64,000 bases of DNA from an uncultured Alphaproteobacteria bacterium (GTDB lineage: Bacteria; Pseudomonadota; Alphaproteobacteria; Rhodobacterales; Rhodobacteraceae), in NCBI GenBank assembly GCA_913051655.1, contig CAJXHI010000007.1, forward strand, positions 1 through 64,000. The letters are read 5' to 3'. Shown in pieces: positions 44,621 through 53,595 of the stretch (the first letter of the stretch is position 1; every line of letters begins with the position of its first letter). Position numbers and translations under genes: made by a program. Below the pieces are notes generated by a model that was not told the origin of the DNA, made no database searches, and saw only the letters and a program-made list of their open reading frames with translations.

Positions 44621-46276
44621 CTATCTCTGTTCTACTTCAAATTTTGAATTTTTCCAGACCTCCGCCTCTATGCGGGGCAAGGTGGGTATTCCCAAAATTT
44701 GATCACTTATCTTTTCAGCGATCATAATCGTTGGACTATTAGTGTTTCCGTTCGTCACCATTGGCATAACCGATGCATCAACAATGCGCAATTTAGAGAT
44801 TCCATGTACTCGCCCCTCGTTATCAACTACCGCCCCTTTGTCCGTTGCTGCTCCCATCCGTGCGGTACAGGAAAGGTGCCACTGCGTCGCAATATGGTCA
44901 CGTAAGCATGCATCTAGACTATCGGCGTCCTGAGCACCGTTCCCTGGAAAAATCTCGTCTCCAGTAAACGGGGCCATAGAGGGTTGCCTGACAAGTTCGC
45001 GCACGAGCTCAATTCCTTTTAGAAAAGTGTCTCTATCCTGCGGATTGTCCAAATAATTGACGAATATTTTTGGTGGATCTGCTGGGTTGCTCGACCGTAA
45101 TTCGATGCGGCCCCTGCTTTGCGCACGCATCAAACCAATGTGGATTTGAAAGGCGTGTTCCTGAAGCGGTGCCCATGTTTGATCATCGACTGCGATTGGC
45201 GAGAGAGTGAGTTGAAGATCGGGATATTCCACACCTTTATCGGACCTGATGCATGCTACGACCTCAAAATGATTGGAGGCACAAACCCCAGTTTTTTTAA
45301 AAAACCATTCCATGCCGATCAACGCCCTGTTCCAGATCCTTGTTTTGGGCCAAAGGGTTACGGGCTCTTTGCACTTATATTTCAAAACAAAATCTGGATG
45401 TTCATTCAGGTTTTGACCAACACCAGACAGCTCAGCGATTATATTTATTCCATGTTGATCCAGGTGCTTACGAGGCCCTATGCCTGACAGCATCAATAGA
45501 TGAGGCGTTCCAACCGCTCCTGCACAGAGAATGATTTCCTTATTGGCAGCAACTGATTTACTTTGGCCGAATTGGTCCAAAAAAGATACTGATTTCGCTG
45601 TTTTTCCTTCGAAATGCATTTTCTGAACAAGAGCTTTGGTCACAATCTGCAAGTTTTCATTATTGCGTACAGGATCAAGATAAGCGCGTGCCGCACTCCA
45701 TCTTTCGCCTTTGTGAACGGTGCTATCCAAAACGCCAAAGCCTTCTTGTCGATAACCGCACAAGTCGTCGCTCAATGGGTAACCTGCTTCCCCTCCCGCC
45801 GTGATGAATGCCTTTAAAAGAGGATTATCAAACGAAGCTCTTTGCACATTCAGCGGTCCACCCGATCCGCGAAATGCATCCCCGCCCGCATCATAATTTT
45901 CCATGCGTTTAAAATATGGTAAAACGTCTTCATATCCCCAACCCTCACACCCTGCCTGACGCCAGCCGTCAAAATCCATTGCATGACCACGAATAAATAG
46001 CATACCGTTGATGGAAGATGACCCGCCGAGGGTTTTGCCACGATCATGTTGAAGACTGCGGCCATTCAAATATGGCTCTGGTTCGCCTTGAAACGCCCAA
46101 TTATGTTTCGTGCTTTTCAAATTTGACAGAACTGCAGCTGGCATTTTAAGGCTGAGTGCTTTGTTATCCGGCCCAGCCTCAAGTAATACGACGGAATTCT
46201 TCCCATCAACGATCAGTTTATTTGCAACCACACATCCGGCTGAACCGGCACCAATGATGACATAATCGGCTTGCAT
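44621..46276 (-). CDS. betA: GMC oxidoreductase, choline dehydrogenase type
   Basis: A 551-residue FAD flavoprotein that most resembles choline dehydrogenase, which oxidises choline to betaine aldehyde. It has the Rossmann start YVIIGAGSAGCVVANKL, the GMC signatures GKTLGGSSSINGMLFIRGH and GAVGTPHLLMLSGIG, the active-site HLSCTARMG and the C-terminal NGNTNSPTIMIAEKI. GGAAGG lies before the ATG at 46276; the open frame extends to 46315. It is divergent from a quaternary-amine transporter, which supports a role with choline or a related alcohol. No betB or betI is present, so other alcohols remain possible. Confidence 0.85.
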   Translation of the reverse strand: MQADYVIIGAGSAGCVVANKLIVDGKNSVVLLEAGPDNKALSLKMPAAVLSNLKSTKHNWAFQGEPEPYLNGRSLQHDRGKTLGGSSSINGMLFIRGHAMDFDGWRQAGCEGWGYEDVLPYFKRMENYDAGGDAFRGSGGPLNVQRASFDNPLLKAFITAGGEAGYPLSDDLCGYRQEGFGVLDSTVHKGERWSAARAYLDPVRNNENLQIVTKALVQKMHFEGKTAKSVSFLDQFGQSKSVAANKEIILCAGAVGTPHLLMLSGIGPRKHLDQHGINIIAELSGVGQNLNEHPDFVLKYKCKEPVTLWPKTRIWNRALIGMEWFFKKTGVCASNHFEVVACIRSDKGVEYPDLQLTLSPIAVDDQTWAPLQEHAFQIHIGLMRAQSRGRIELRSSNPADPPKIFVNYLDNPQDRDTFLKGIELVRELVRQPSMAPFTGDEIFPGNGAQDADSLDACLRDHIATQWHLSCTARMGAATDKGAVVDNEGRVHGISKLRIVDASVMPMVTNGNTNSPTIMIAEKISDQILGIPTLPRIEAEVWKNSKFEVEQR

Positions 46277-46321
46277 TGCCTTGCCTTCCTTTGCATTAAA
46301 TATAAACGTTGACACAAAATT

Positions 46322-46336
46322 TTTACTATGAGTAAA
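46322..46336. promoter_or_regulatory. Dyad in the divergent betA / amine-transporter promoter region
   Basis: TTTACT-ATG-AGTAAA has perfect 6-bp arms. It overlaps a rightward promoter candidate with -35 TTGACA (46309-46314) and a -10-like TAAACT (46333-46338) at 18-bp spacing. It is a likely operator shared by the two divergent units, but the regulator is not in the window. Confidence 0.55.
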
Positions 46337-46404
46337 CTTTTAGAGAAAATAATAAAGAGGACTGTGAATTTAAATTTCAAAAGTTCTGTAATTTGGAGAA
46401 AAAA

Positions 46405-47334
46405 ATGTCTAAGCTTTTAAGCATTACCGCAGCGGCGGTTATGGTGTCCTGTCAAGCTCTTTTTGCGGGAAATGTTCCCGAAAGTAGCGATCCGATTAAG
46501 GTAACCATTCAAGATTGGACGGGTCAGCACTTCTCGACACATGTAGCGGCAGGCCTTTTAAAGCAAATGGGTTATGGTGTTGAAATAGTTGTTTCTGATG
46601 CTATCACGCAGCACCCTGCCCTTGCTTCTGGAAATATTAACTTATCAACCGAAGTTTGGACAAATAATGTCGGCGATCTTTATGATGGTCTGGTCGACAA
46701 AGGTGACATCGTGGTCGTTGGAGAATTGGGGCTATCCCCAAAAGAGGGTTGGATTTATCCGCCTTACATGGAAGAGAGATGCCCAGGATTACCAAATTAT
46801 AAAGCTCTATATGAATGTGCTCAAGCTTTTGGTTCTGCCGAAACTTTTCCGAAGGGAAGATTGATAACATATCCTGCGAGCTGGGGGACGCGTTCAAGGG
46901 ATATGGTCGCTAGCATAGAGATGCCTTTTGAGCCGATCCCAGGTGGAAGTGAAGGGGCTATGGTAGCGGAATTAAAGTCAGCGTTGTCTGCTGAGGAACC
47001 AGTAATTATGATGTTTTGGCAACCTCATTGGATATTCGCGTCATATGACTTTAATTGGGTAGAATGGAATCCAACTGATGAAAGATGTGTCGAAGAATCT
47101 CAACAAAAAGAAACCGCCTGTGGTTTTGAACAAGCTAAAGTCCAAAAAGTGGTGTCAAAAGGCTTTGAAGAGAAATGGCCAGCTGCCTATAAAATGTTTA
47201 AAGCCATGCAGCTAACAAATGCGGATGAAAACGCTGCCATCTTAGAAGTGGATGAAAAAGGTAGAAAAGTAGAAGTGGTGGCTGCGGAATGGATCGCAGA
47301 AAATAAAAGTATTTGGCAAAACTGGATGAATTAA
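46405..47334 (+). CDS. Quaternary-amine (betaine/TMAO type) ABC transporter substrate-binding protein
   Basis: A 309-residue OpuAC-family periplasmic protein with a signal peptide (MSKLLSITAAAVMVSCQALFA). Substrate-cage tryptophans appear in VTIQDWTGQHFSTHVAAGLL, STEVWTNNVGDLYDGL, EGWIYPPYMEE and YPASWGTRSRDMV, and the C-lobe has MMFWQPHWIFASYDFNWVEW. The pattern fits glycine betaine/ProX-type proteins and also resembles roseobacter TmoX, the trimethylamine N-oxide binder; sequence alone does not decide. GGAGAA precedes the ATG at 46405. Base composition becomes more AT-rich from here to 50.5 kb. Confidence 0.85.
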   Translation: MSKLLSITAAAVMVSCQALFAGNVPESSDPIKVTIQDWTGQHFSTHVAAGLLKQMGYGVEIVVSDAITQHPALASGNINLSTEVWTNNVGDLYDGLVDKGDIVVVGELGLSPKEGWIYPPYMEERCPGLPNYKALYECAQAFGSAETFPKGRLITYPASWGTRSRDMVASIEMPFEPIPGGSEGAMVAELKSALSAEEPVIMMFWQPHWIFASYDFNWVEWNPTDERCVEESQQKETACGFEQAKVQKVVSKGFEEKWPAAYKMFKAMQLTNADENAAILEVDEKGRKVEVVAAEWIAENKSIWQNWMN

Positions 47335-47362
47335 GCTTCGTCTGCCATCATTAAATTTTTTT

Positions 47363-47393
47363 GAGGGACCTAAGTGTCCCTCTCAATTTTTTT
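47363..47393 (+). terminator. Intercistronic terminator-like hairpin
   Basis: Stem GAGGGAC / GTCCCTC with a CTAAGT loop, followed by TCAA and eight Ts. It lies between the binding-protein gene and the ATPase gene of the same transporter and probably stops part of the transcription, giving more binding protein than membrane subunits. Confidence 0.8.
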
Positions 47394-47403
47394 AGGTAGT
47401 TAA

Positions 47404-48462
47404 ATGAAGAGTGATCAACAAATATCAAAAAAGGTAAAGTTGTCCTGCAGGAACGTATGGAAAGTTTATGGTGATAACCCATGTCAATTTTTTTCAAAAG
47501 GCTCTCACTTAGACGGAGAGACATCAGTCTTAAGTAAAGATATTTCGGATAATGGTCATATAGTGGCGAATGCAAATGTGAGCTTCGACGTTCATATTGG
47601 TGAAATTTTTGTAATAATGGGATTATCTGGTTCTGGTAAATCAACTATTGTTCGCTGTCTGTCGCGTCTAGTTAAACCTACTGCAGGTGAAATTTTTTTG
47701 GATGACGAAAACCTCCTTGAAAAAAGTGATAAGGAATTAATTGATATAAGAAGGCATAAAATGGGGATGGTTTTTCAAAATTTTGGGTTGTTACCACACC
47801 TAAATGTTATTGAGAACATTGCATTTCCCTTAAAATTGCAAGGCTTGAAAGAAAAAGAACGAATTAAAAAAGCTGAGAGAGTAATCGAATTAGTAGGCTT
47901 AACTGGCAGAGAAAATAATTTCATCACGGAATTATCAGGTGGCCAGCAACAAAGAGTTGGAATAGCACGATCACTTGCCGTAGAACCCGACGTCTGGTTT
48001 TTGGATGAGCCGTTCTCAGCCTTGGATCCTTTAATCAGGAAGCAAATGCAAGATGAATTTTTGCGTATACAATCAATTCAAAAAAAGTCGGTAGTTTTTA
48101 TAACTCACGACTTTCAAGAAGCATTAAAAATTGCTGACAGAATGGCAATAATGCGAGATGGTCAAATCGTCCAAATTGGTGAGCCGGTAGATCTGATCTT
48201 AAGTCCAAAAGATCATTTCGTCAGAGAGTTCACCAAAGACGTACCATGGGAAAGTGTTTTACAGGCTACTGATATTATAGACGAGAGCAAGAAAATCTCA
48301 GAAACAGCTGAACAAGTACCGTTTGATATGCCTGTGGCAAAGATGCTCCATTTACTTTCAAAAAAATCACTTGGTGTAGCAGTCATTGACAGTGGTGGAA
48401 AAAAGATTGGGATGGCTACGGCCCAGAGTTTCGTTGCTGCTTTAGCAACAGCGGAAACTTAA
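47404..48462 (+). CDS. Quaternary-amine ABC transporter ATPase (OpuAA/ProV type)
   Basis: The 352-residue ATPase has Walker A GLSGSGKSTIVRCL, the signature LSGGQQQRVGIARSLA, Walker B VWFLDEPFSALDP and switch HDFQEA, plus the C-terminal extension with CBS-like length typical of betaine ATPases (MPVAKMLHLLSKKSLGVAVIDSGGKK, in part). The N-terminus includes an unusual spacer (FFSKGSHLDGETSVLSKDIS) between the first strand and Walker A; this spacer, with a substrate name-tag KVYGDNP, is common in ProV-type proteins. Next comes the permease, 17 bp away. Confidence 0.9.
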   Translation: MKSDQQISKKVKLSCRNVWKVYGDNPCQFFSKGSHLDGETSVLSKDISDNGHIVANANVSFDVHIGEIFVIMGLSGSGKSTIVRCLSRLVKPTAGEIFLDDENLLEKSDKELIDIRRHKMGMVFQNFGLLPHLNVIENIAFPLKLQGLKEKERIKKAERVIELVGLTGRENNFITELSGGQQQRVGIARSLAVEPDVWFLDEPFSALDPLIRKQMQDEFLRIQSIQKKSVVFITHDFQEALKIADRMAIMRDGQIVQIGEPVDLILSPKDHFVREFTKDVPWESVLQATDIIDESKKISETAEQVPFDMPVAKMLHLLSKKSLGVAVIDSGGKKIGMATAQSFVAALATAET

Positions 48463-48479
48463 ACAGAAAAGAAAATCTT

Positions 48480-50561
48480 ATGAGATCTGCAATTCTTGAA
48501 AAGAAAACTTTAATTTGGATAGGGATAATTCTCATAACAATAACATTTTTAATTTTTAAGGAAGAATTGGATTGGTTAACTCAATATCCAAAAGAGCTTA
48601 TTATCCCTTTTTCTGACTGGATAAATTTTTTGATGGATAAATTCATTTATAAATTTGGATGGCTCTTCTTGAATGTATCTTGGTTTTTGAGTTGGCCAAT
48701 AAACGCTGCACAATGGTTTTTACACAGCTTGCCTTGGGTTGTCGTCATTTTTTTAGTGACCATCGTAGCCTATTTATCCGTGGGCCTCAGATTGGCGTTG
48801 TTTACCTTATGCGCTACCTTTTACATGGTGCTTATAGGGTACTGGGAAGAAAGCATGAATACTCTTTCGTTAGTGATCATATCTGTTCCAATGGCAGTAC
48901 TAATTGGCTTTGGACTGGGTGTTTGGGGATATTTCTCAAAACGCGCAGAAAAAATAATAATGCCAATACTTGATATATTCCAAACAGTTCCCACCTTCGC
49001 CTATCTTCTGCCAATTCTGCTTTTATTCGGCTTTGGAACGGTAGTCGGTTTAATTGCAAGTATCCTGTATTCGTTTCCTCCGATGGTGCGAAATACGATA
49101 TTAGGTCTAAGAAGGGTCCCAGAAAATATTATTGAGTCCGCAATAATGTCTGGAGCGGATGCCAAACAACTTTTTTGGCAAGCAATGCTGCCCTCCTGTA
49201 AAAAACAAATACTCTTAGGAGTTAATCAATCAACTATGGCAGCCTTCAGCATGGTCATTATCGCAGCAATTATTGGGGGTACAGCGGATATTGGTTGGGA
49301 GGTCTTATATTACATAAGAAAAGCTGAGGTCGGACAAAGCTTGGTTGTAGGGTTGGTTATTGCTTTAATGGCTATAATTATAGACAGAATAACGTCAGGT
49401 TTTGCTATTAAGTCCGATCAAGCAAAAAGGGGCCGTGGGCTTCAAAAAAATACGAAGATTAATTATTTAAATTTTGCAGTCCTTGGGTGTGTGATATTAT
49501 TTATACTTTCGAGGTTTTTTGCGCTCTTAGATGATTGGCCATATAATTTAAGTGCTTGGTTGGCAGTTCATATAAACGATTTATTTGATGCTTTCGTGGA
49601 ATCCTTTCGGTCGGAAATTAAGCTAATAAAAAACTTTACGTTATTCTTTATCATGTTACCAACCAAGATCGGCTTCCAACAAGCCGTGAGCCCTTTTACT
49701 TGGGGCTTCCAACTTGAGACAATTCACAAGATATTATATTTCGCTTGCTTTTTAATAACCTCACTTTTGTTTTTGAAAAATAAAAAAAGTGAATTTTTTG
49801 TTTTCACACTTTTATTGATGATTTTTATGTACGTTGGCTTAACGGAGATGCCATGGCCGGCACTTCTTATTATTTATAGTTTTTTTTCATGGCAGATAGG
49901 CGGATATAAGTTAGCACTAGGCACATTTTTCGGTCTGACTTTTATTGTTGTTGTTGGTATGTGGCCAGAAGCTATGATTTCAGTTTATATCTGTGGGATT
50001 GCTGTGGTATTTTGTTTCATCATAGGCACATCTCTAGGTGTTTGGGCAGCACATAATACCATTGTCTCAGTTATACTTAGGCCGATAAATGATACCTTGC
50101 AGACTATTCCTTTATTTGTAATCTTAATTCCGTTCGTTATGCTATTTAAGATTGGTGATTTTACGGCACTTTTGGCAATTATCATTTATGCAATAGTACC
50201 TTCTATTCGTTATGCCGAACATGGCATTAGAAATTTGCCTAGTGAAGTCATTGAAGCTTCAAAAATGATGGGCGCGACAACAATGCAGATAGTTTTTCTC
50301 GTAAAAGTACCACTTGCAATGCCTATTATTATGCTGGGGTTAAATCAAACAATTATGTACGGGATCGCAATGTTAGTTATTGCGGCATTGATAGGCACAA
50401 ACGGTTTGGAGCAGATCGTATTTATCGGTTTAACTGATGGTAATATGGGTAAGGGTTTTGTTGCCGGGATATCTATGGCGATAATCGCGATGATTGTTGA
50501 CCGAATTACTAAGACAATAAGTGAAAAAAGAAGCGAAGCCTTAGGTTTTAAGATAAAATAA
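48480..50561 (+). CDS. Quaternary-amine ABC transporter permease, two tandem permease domains
   Basis: A 693-residue protein with two complete ProW-type permease modules. The EAA loops are ESAIMSGADAKQLFWQAMLP in the first and EVIEASKMMGATTMQIVFL in the second, each followed by NQS/NQT-IM and a helix AALIGT-like. Each module has about six to eight helices, joined by a hydrophobic linker. Most ProW/OpuAB are single-module homodimers of 280-350 residues; this fused form would make an asymmetric pair by itself. Fused permeases are known in roseobacter amine transporters (recalled, unchecked). Confidence 0.88.
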   Translation: MRSAILEKKTLIWIGIILITITFLIFKEELDWLTQYPKELIIPFSDWINFLMDKFIYKFGWLFLNVSWFLSWPINAAQWFLHSLPWVVVIFLVTIVAYLSVGLRLALFTLCATFYMVLIGYWEESMNTLSLVIISVPMAVLIGFGLGVWGYFSKRAEKIIMPILDIFQTVPTFAYLLPILLLFGFGTVVGLIASILYSFPPMVRNTILGLRRVPENIIESAIMSGADAKQLFWQAMLPSCKKQILLGVNQSTMAAFSMVIIAAIIGGTADIGWEVLYYIRKAEVGQSLVVGLVIALMAIIIDRITSGFAIKSDQAKRGRGLQKNTKINYLNFAVLGCVILFILSRFFALLDDWPYNLSAWLAVHINDLFDAFVESFRSEIKLIKNFTLFFIMLPTKIGFQQAVSPFTWGFQLETIHKILYFACFLITSLLFLKNKKSEFFVFTLLLMIFMYVGLTEMPWPALLIIYSFFSWQIGGYKLALGTFFGLTFIVVVGMWPEAMISVYICGIAVVFCFIIGTSLGVWAAHNTIVSVILRPINDTLQTIPLFVILIPFVMLFKIGDFTALLAIIIYAIVPSIRYAEHGIRNLPSEVIEASKMMGATTMQIVFLVKVPLAMPIIMLGLNQTIMYGIAMLVIAALIGTNGLEQIVFIGLTDGNMGKGFVAGISMAIIAMIVDRITKTISEKRSEALGFKIK

Positions 50562-50584
50562 TTGCGATGGTTTTGGCTATAGTG

Positions 50585-51720
50585 CAATGAATTACATCGG
50601 TAGTGACTTCAACGGTTTGCCATATTCTGTTTTTTCAAAAGGGTAAAATCCTATCAATGATTTTATCCCCGTCACACGGATCACTGATCTTTTTAAGCCG
50701 TCTGGGAGAGACCGTCGACTTTGATGTACAGACGCTGCCCTATCCAGAGATTAAAATCATGTATTGGGCGGGTGGAAATCCGTTTCATCATCATAAAGAT
50801 CTAGGTCATTTGGTGGCGCCTGGTGAAAACCAGATACAGTGGCTATCCATGAATGGAGTTGGAATTCGCTAGCCAAACGAGGCGATATCGTCTTAACTTG
50901 TACAATACCGTTGGAACGTCAAGAGATCGCTATGGCATCGTTGGATCCATATATTGTTTTGATGTCGCAAATTACGGAGCCCTATGCTCAGAGCAGAAAC
51001 GATTACGAGATATTTTAAGGTATAGCGGGTGAGCTTGGTATTTTGGATGCTTTTACAGGTAGGCGCCGTGATGCCGAATGGTTACGTTCAATCTATTTAG
51101 AAACGCGACAGACTGTTGCAAACATCTGTCACGATTTACCTCAGTATGAGCGACTTTTGGAGAAGGGTTGTTAAAAGATAGATGATCTGATTGAGCCAAC
51201 AGCTATGTTCAAAGAGTATCGACACGATCCTATAAAGGACGCTTTAGTAACGCCCAGTGGAAATACTGAAATTTTTTCCAAAACAATCTCAGATTTTGGG
51301 TATCATGACTGTCCTGTACACATAGTTTTGCGCGAACCCTACTAATGGCTTGGCGGTGATGACCAATCCCATCTATTTCATTTGATATTTAATCAGCAGT
51401 CGACAAAACTGCATTCGCAGATCGGCTATAGTAGTGTAAGCCGTGCCTCAAAAGTGAATGACCGCGAGGCATTGCACATCCATCCTTTGGGCGCTGCTAC
51501 CCTAGTTTTAAACGAGAGGCCCTTGTGCGGATCTATTATGACCGTGGTGGCTGTTTAGGCGCGGTTATCCGAGCCTTTTGGCTCGAGACAAGGGAACGTC
51601 AAAGCTTGGACAGGTAGCATTTGCTCATACTTTTATGGTCAGTATAGAAGTATTTTCTGGCAGGTCACCAGAGGAGACAGCGCACGAACCACGAGAAATC
51701 ATAAGAAAATGAAAACAAAA
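50585..51720 (+). pseudogene. Decayed C-terminal half of a molybdopterin oxidoreductase (TMAO/biotin sulfoxide reductase type)
   Basis: No intact frame spans this 1.3-kb gap, yet the frames together give the C-terminal half of a BisC/TorA-type enzyme. In order: NPINDFIPVTRITDLFKPSG, YPEIKIMYWAGGNPFHHHKD (50743-50802), PDTVAIHEWSWNSLAKRGDI after a frameshift near 50825, a TAA, then DAFTGRRRDAEWLRSIY, another TAA, FKEYRHDPIKDALVTPSGNTE (shortened), a TAA in place of the usual Glu of EPxEWLG, LHSQIGYSSVSRASKVNDRE, and YYDRGGCLGAVIR in a shifted frame. The first half of the gene is absent. It abuts the amine transporter. From 51720 to 51858 I see nothing. Confidence 0.85.
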
Positions 51721-51858
51721 TGTTGCGCGAATTAACGTCAATTTAATACACTAGCTTCAAACACCCGTCTTAGAATAGTATCTCGGGGCCGTGTTGCGTA
51801 AGTCACTTTCATACAAATAATAGTTTAGTGTTAGACGCCCAATTCATATTCTGTCGAG

Positions 51859-53373
51859 TTAATGTACTGGTTCATCACCGATCTCTGCCATTTTTGCTGT
51901 AAGTTTACGCAACATCTCTTCCTTTATTCTGAGATAGGCAGGATCATCAAAGACATTAAAAAGTTCAAGAGGGTCTTTTTCGCAATCAAACAGTTCCCAT
52001 TCTTTATCTTGTCCACCAGTGTTGGTACCAGGCAGATCAAACCCATCATTGTACCAGTAAATCAGCTTGTAGCGCTGATCACGAATCCCGTAATGAGAAT
52101 ATGCATTGTGATCAGGATCACGATGCATCCAATATCGGTGATAAGCGATCTGTGGCCAATTTTTGGGCGTTTTGCCTTCTAGGACATTTCGTGCCGATAG
52201 ACCTTGCATATAAGTGGGAATAGGCAATTCAGCGTAATCAAGAAGGGTTGGAGCAAAATCAACATTACAAAGCATATCGTCACAGATGGTTCCTGCGGTA
52301 ATATTTTTAGGATACCGCATAAGAAACGGCATCTGAAAGGACTCCTCATACATGAACCGCTTATCAAACCATCCATGCTCGCCCAAAAAGAATCCTTGAT
52401 CTGACGTGTAGATGACAATTGTATTGTCACACTGCCCCGTTTCATCTAGCCAATCTAAAAGTCGTCCAACGCCTTCATCAATTGAATGGATTGTACGTAG
52501 GTACCGTTTCAGATAACGCTGATACTTAAAAAAACTTAATTCGTTTCGTGTATTAAAGGTGAAAATCTCGCCAGTATCACGGTCTATGAGGCGAAGGCTT
52601 CTTACATCTTCAGGGTTTGGAATGCGCCTATCCGTTGCTCCTGGCCTTGTACGCTCTCCTATTTCAGCGCCGCCTTCAGGTTGTACCAAGCCCAGATCGA
52701 CGTATTTCATATCTTCTTTAATACGCATACGTGCCGCGGACGCCGCTTTAGCGCGGTTTTTGTAATCATCATCAAACGTATCAGGCAAAGAAATATCATC
52801 TTGATATAAATGCCGATTTTTTGGATGTGGTTCCCATTCACGATGAGGAGCCTTGTGATGGCACATCAAGAAGAACGGTTTTTCAAGATCACATCGGTTC
52901 AGCCACTCGAGACTTTTATCCGTGATAACGTCCGTGGCATACCCTAGTGCTTCAATCTCTTTACCCATTTCAATCATGTAGGGGTCAAAATACTCGCCCT
53001 GACCAGGAAGAACTGACCAGAAATCAAAACCCGTTGGTTCATGGGCTTTGCCTTCACCAAGATGCCACTTGCCAATAAGTGCTGTTTGGTAACCCCCGGT
53101 GCGCAGATGCTTGGCCACGTTTGGCCCGCGGTTATCAATCGGCGTTTCAAGTGTAGTTACATTGTTCACGTGATTATAAGTACCAGTTAAAATCGCCGCG
53201 CGGCTAGGAGTGCAAATTGAATTTGTGACATAGCAATGATTCAATCGCACCCCACCGGTTGCAATACGATCAAGGTTGGGTGTGTTGTTTATACCAGAGC
53301 CATAACAGCTTATCGCTTTTGATGCATGGTCGTCAGCCATAATAAAAAGGATATTGGGGCGTTCTTTTGTCAT
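51859..53373 (-). CDS. Type I (formylglycine) sulfatase, cytoplasmic
   Basis: The 504 residues form an arylsulfatase-family enzyme that removes sulfate esters. Active-site features are all present: metal aspartates in NILFIMADDHASKAISCYG, the formylglycine motif CTPSR at Cys54, GKWHLGEG, the substrate-facing HHKAPHREWEPHPKNRH, and TSDQGFFLGEHGWFDKR. No signal peptide is visible, so the enzyme should act in the cytoplasm on an imported sulfated small molecule or sugar. It differs from choline sulfatase BetC, which has CAPAR-type and other features. The neighbouring alpha-glucoside operon may supply related sugars, which is conjecture. Confidence 0.9.
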   Translation of the reverse strand: MTKERPNILFIMADDHASKAISCYGSGINNTPNLDRIATGGVRLNHCYVTNSICTPSRAAILTGTYNHVNNVTTLETPIDNRGPNVAKHLRTGGYQTALIGKWHLGEGKAHEPTGFDFWSVLPGQGEYFDPYMIEMGKEIEALGYATDVITDKSLEWLNRCDLEKPFFLMCHHKAPHREWEPHPKNRHLYQDDISLPDTFDDDYKNRAKAASAARMRIKEDMKYVDLGLVQPEGGAEIGERTRPGATDRRIPNPEDVRSLRLIDRDTGEIFTFNTRNELSFFKYQRYLKRYLRTIHSIDEGVGRLLDWLDETGQCDNTIVIYTSDQGFFLGEHGWFDKRFMYEESFQMPFLMRYPKNITAGTICDDMLCNVDFAPTLLDYAELPIPTYMQGLSARNVLEGKTPKNWPQIAYHRYWMHRDPDHNAYSHYGIRDQRYKLIYWYNDGFDLPGTNTGGQDKEWELFDCEKDPLELFNVFDDPAYLRIKEEMLRKLTAKMAEIGDEPVH

Positions 53374-53595
53374 TTGATTACATGCCTAAAGGTTTGTATT
53401 GGAAAAGCAAGACTGACCAGTGGAACAGAAACGAAAACCCACTTTAGAAAATAACACACCGGTATTTTCAATCAAACGGAGCGGCAAACCCATCATAAGT
53501 CTTGGTGCGAGCGAATCAAAATTACAAAGAATCACTTTTTAAAGTCAATTACGCGATACCAAAAAGAAGATCCACGTCATACCTGCTACGATTTT

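Noticed and set aside
51859-53373. Choline sulfatase BetC, prompted by the betA-type gene and amine transporter
   Set aside because: The CTPSR motif context and HHKAPHREWEPH segment fit carbohydrate-type sulfatases, not BetC.
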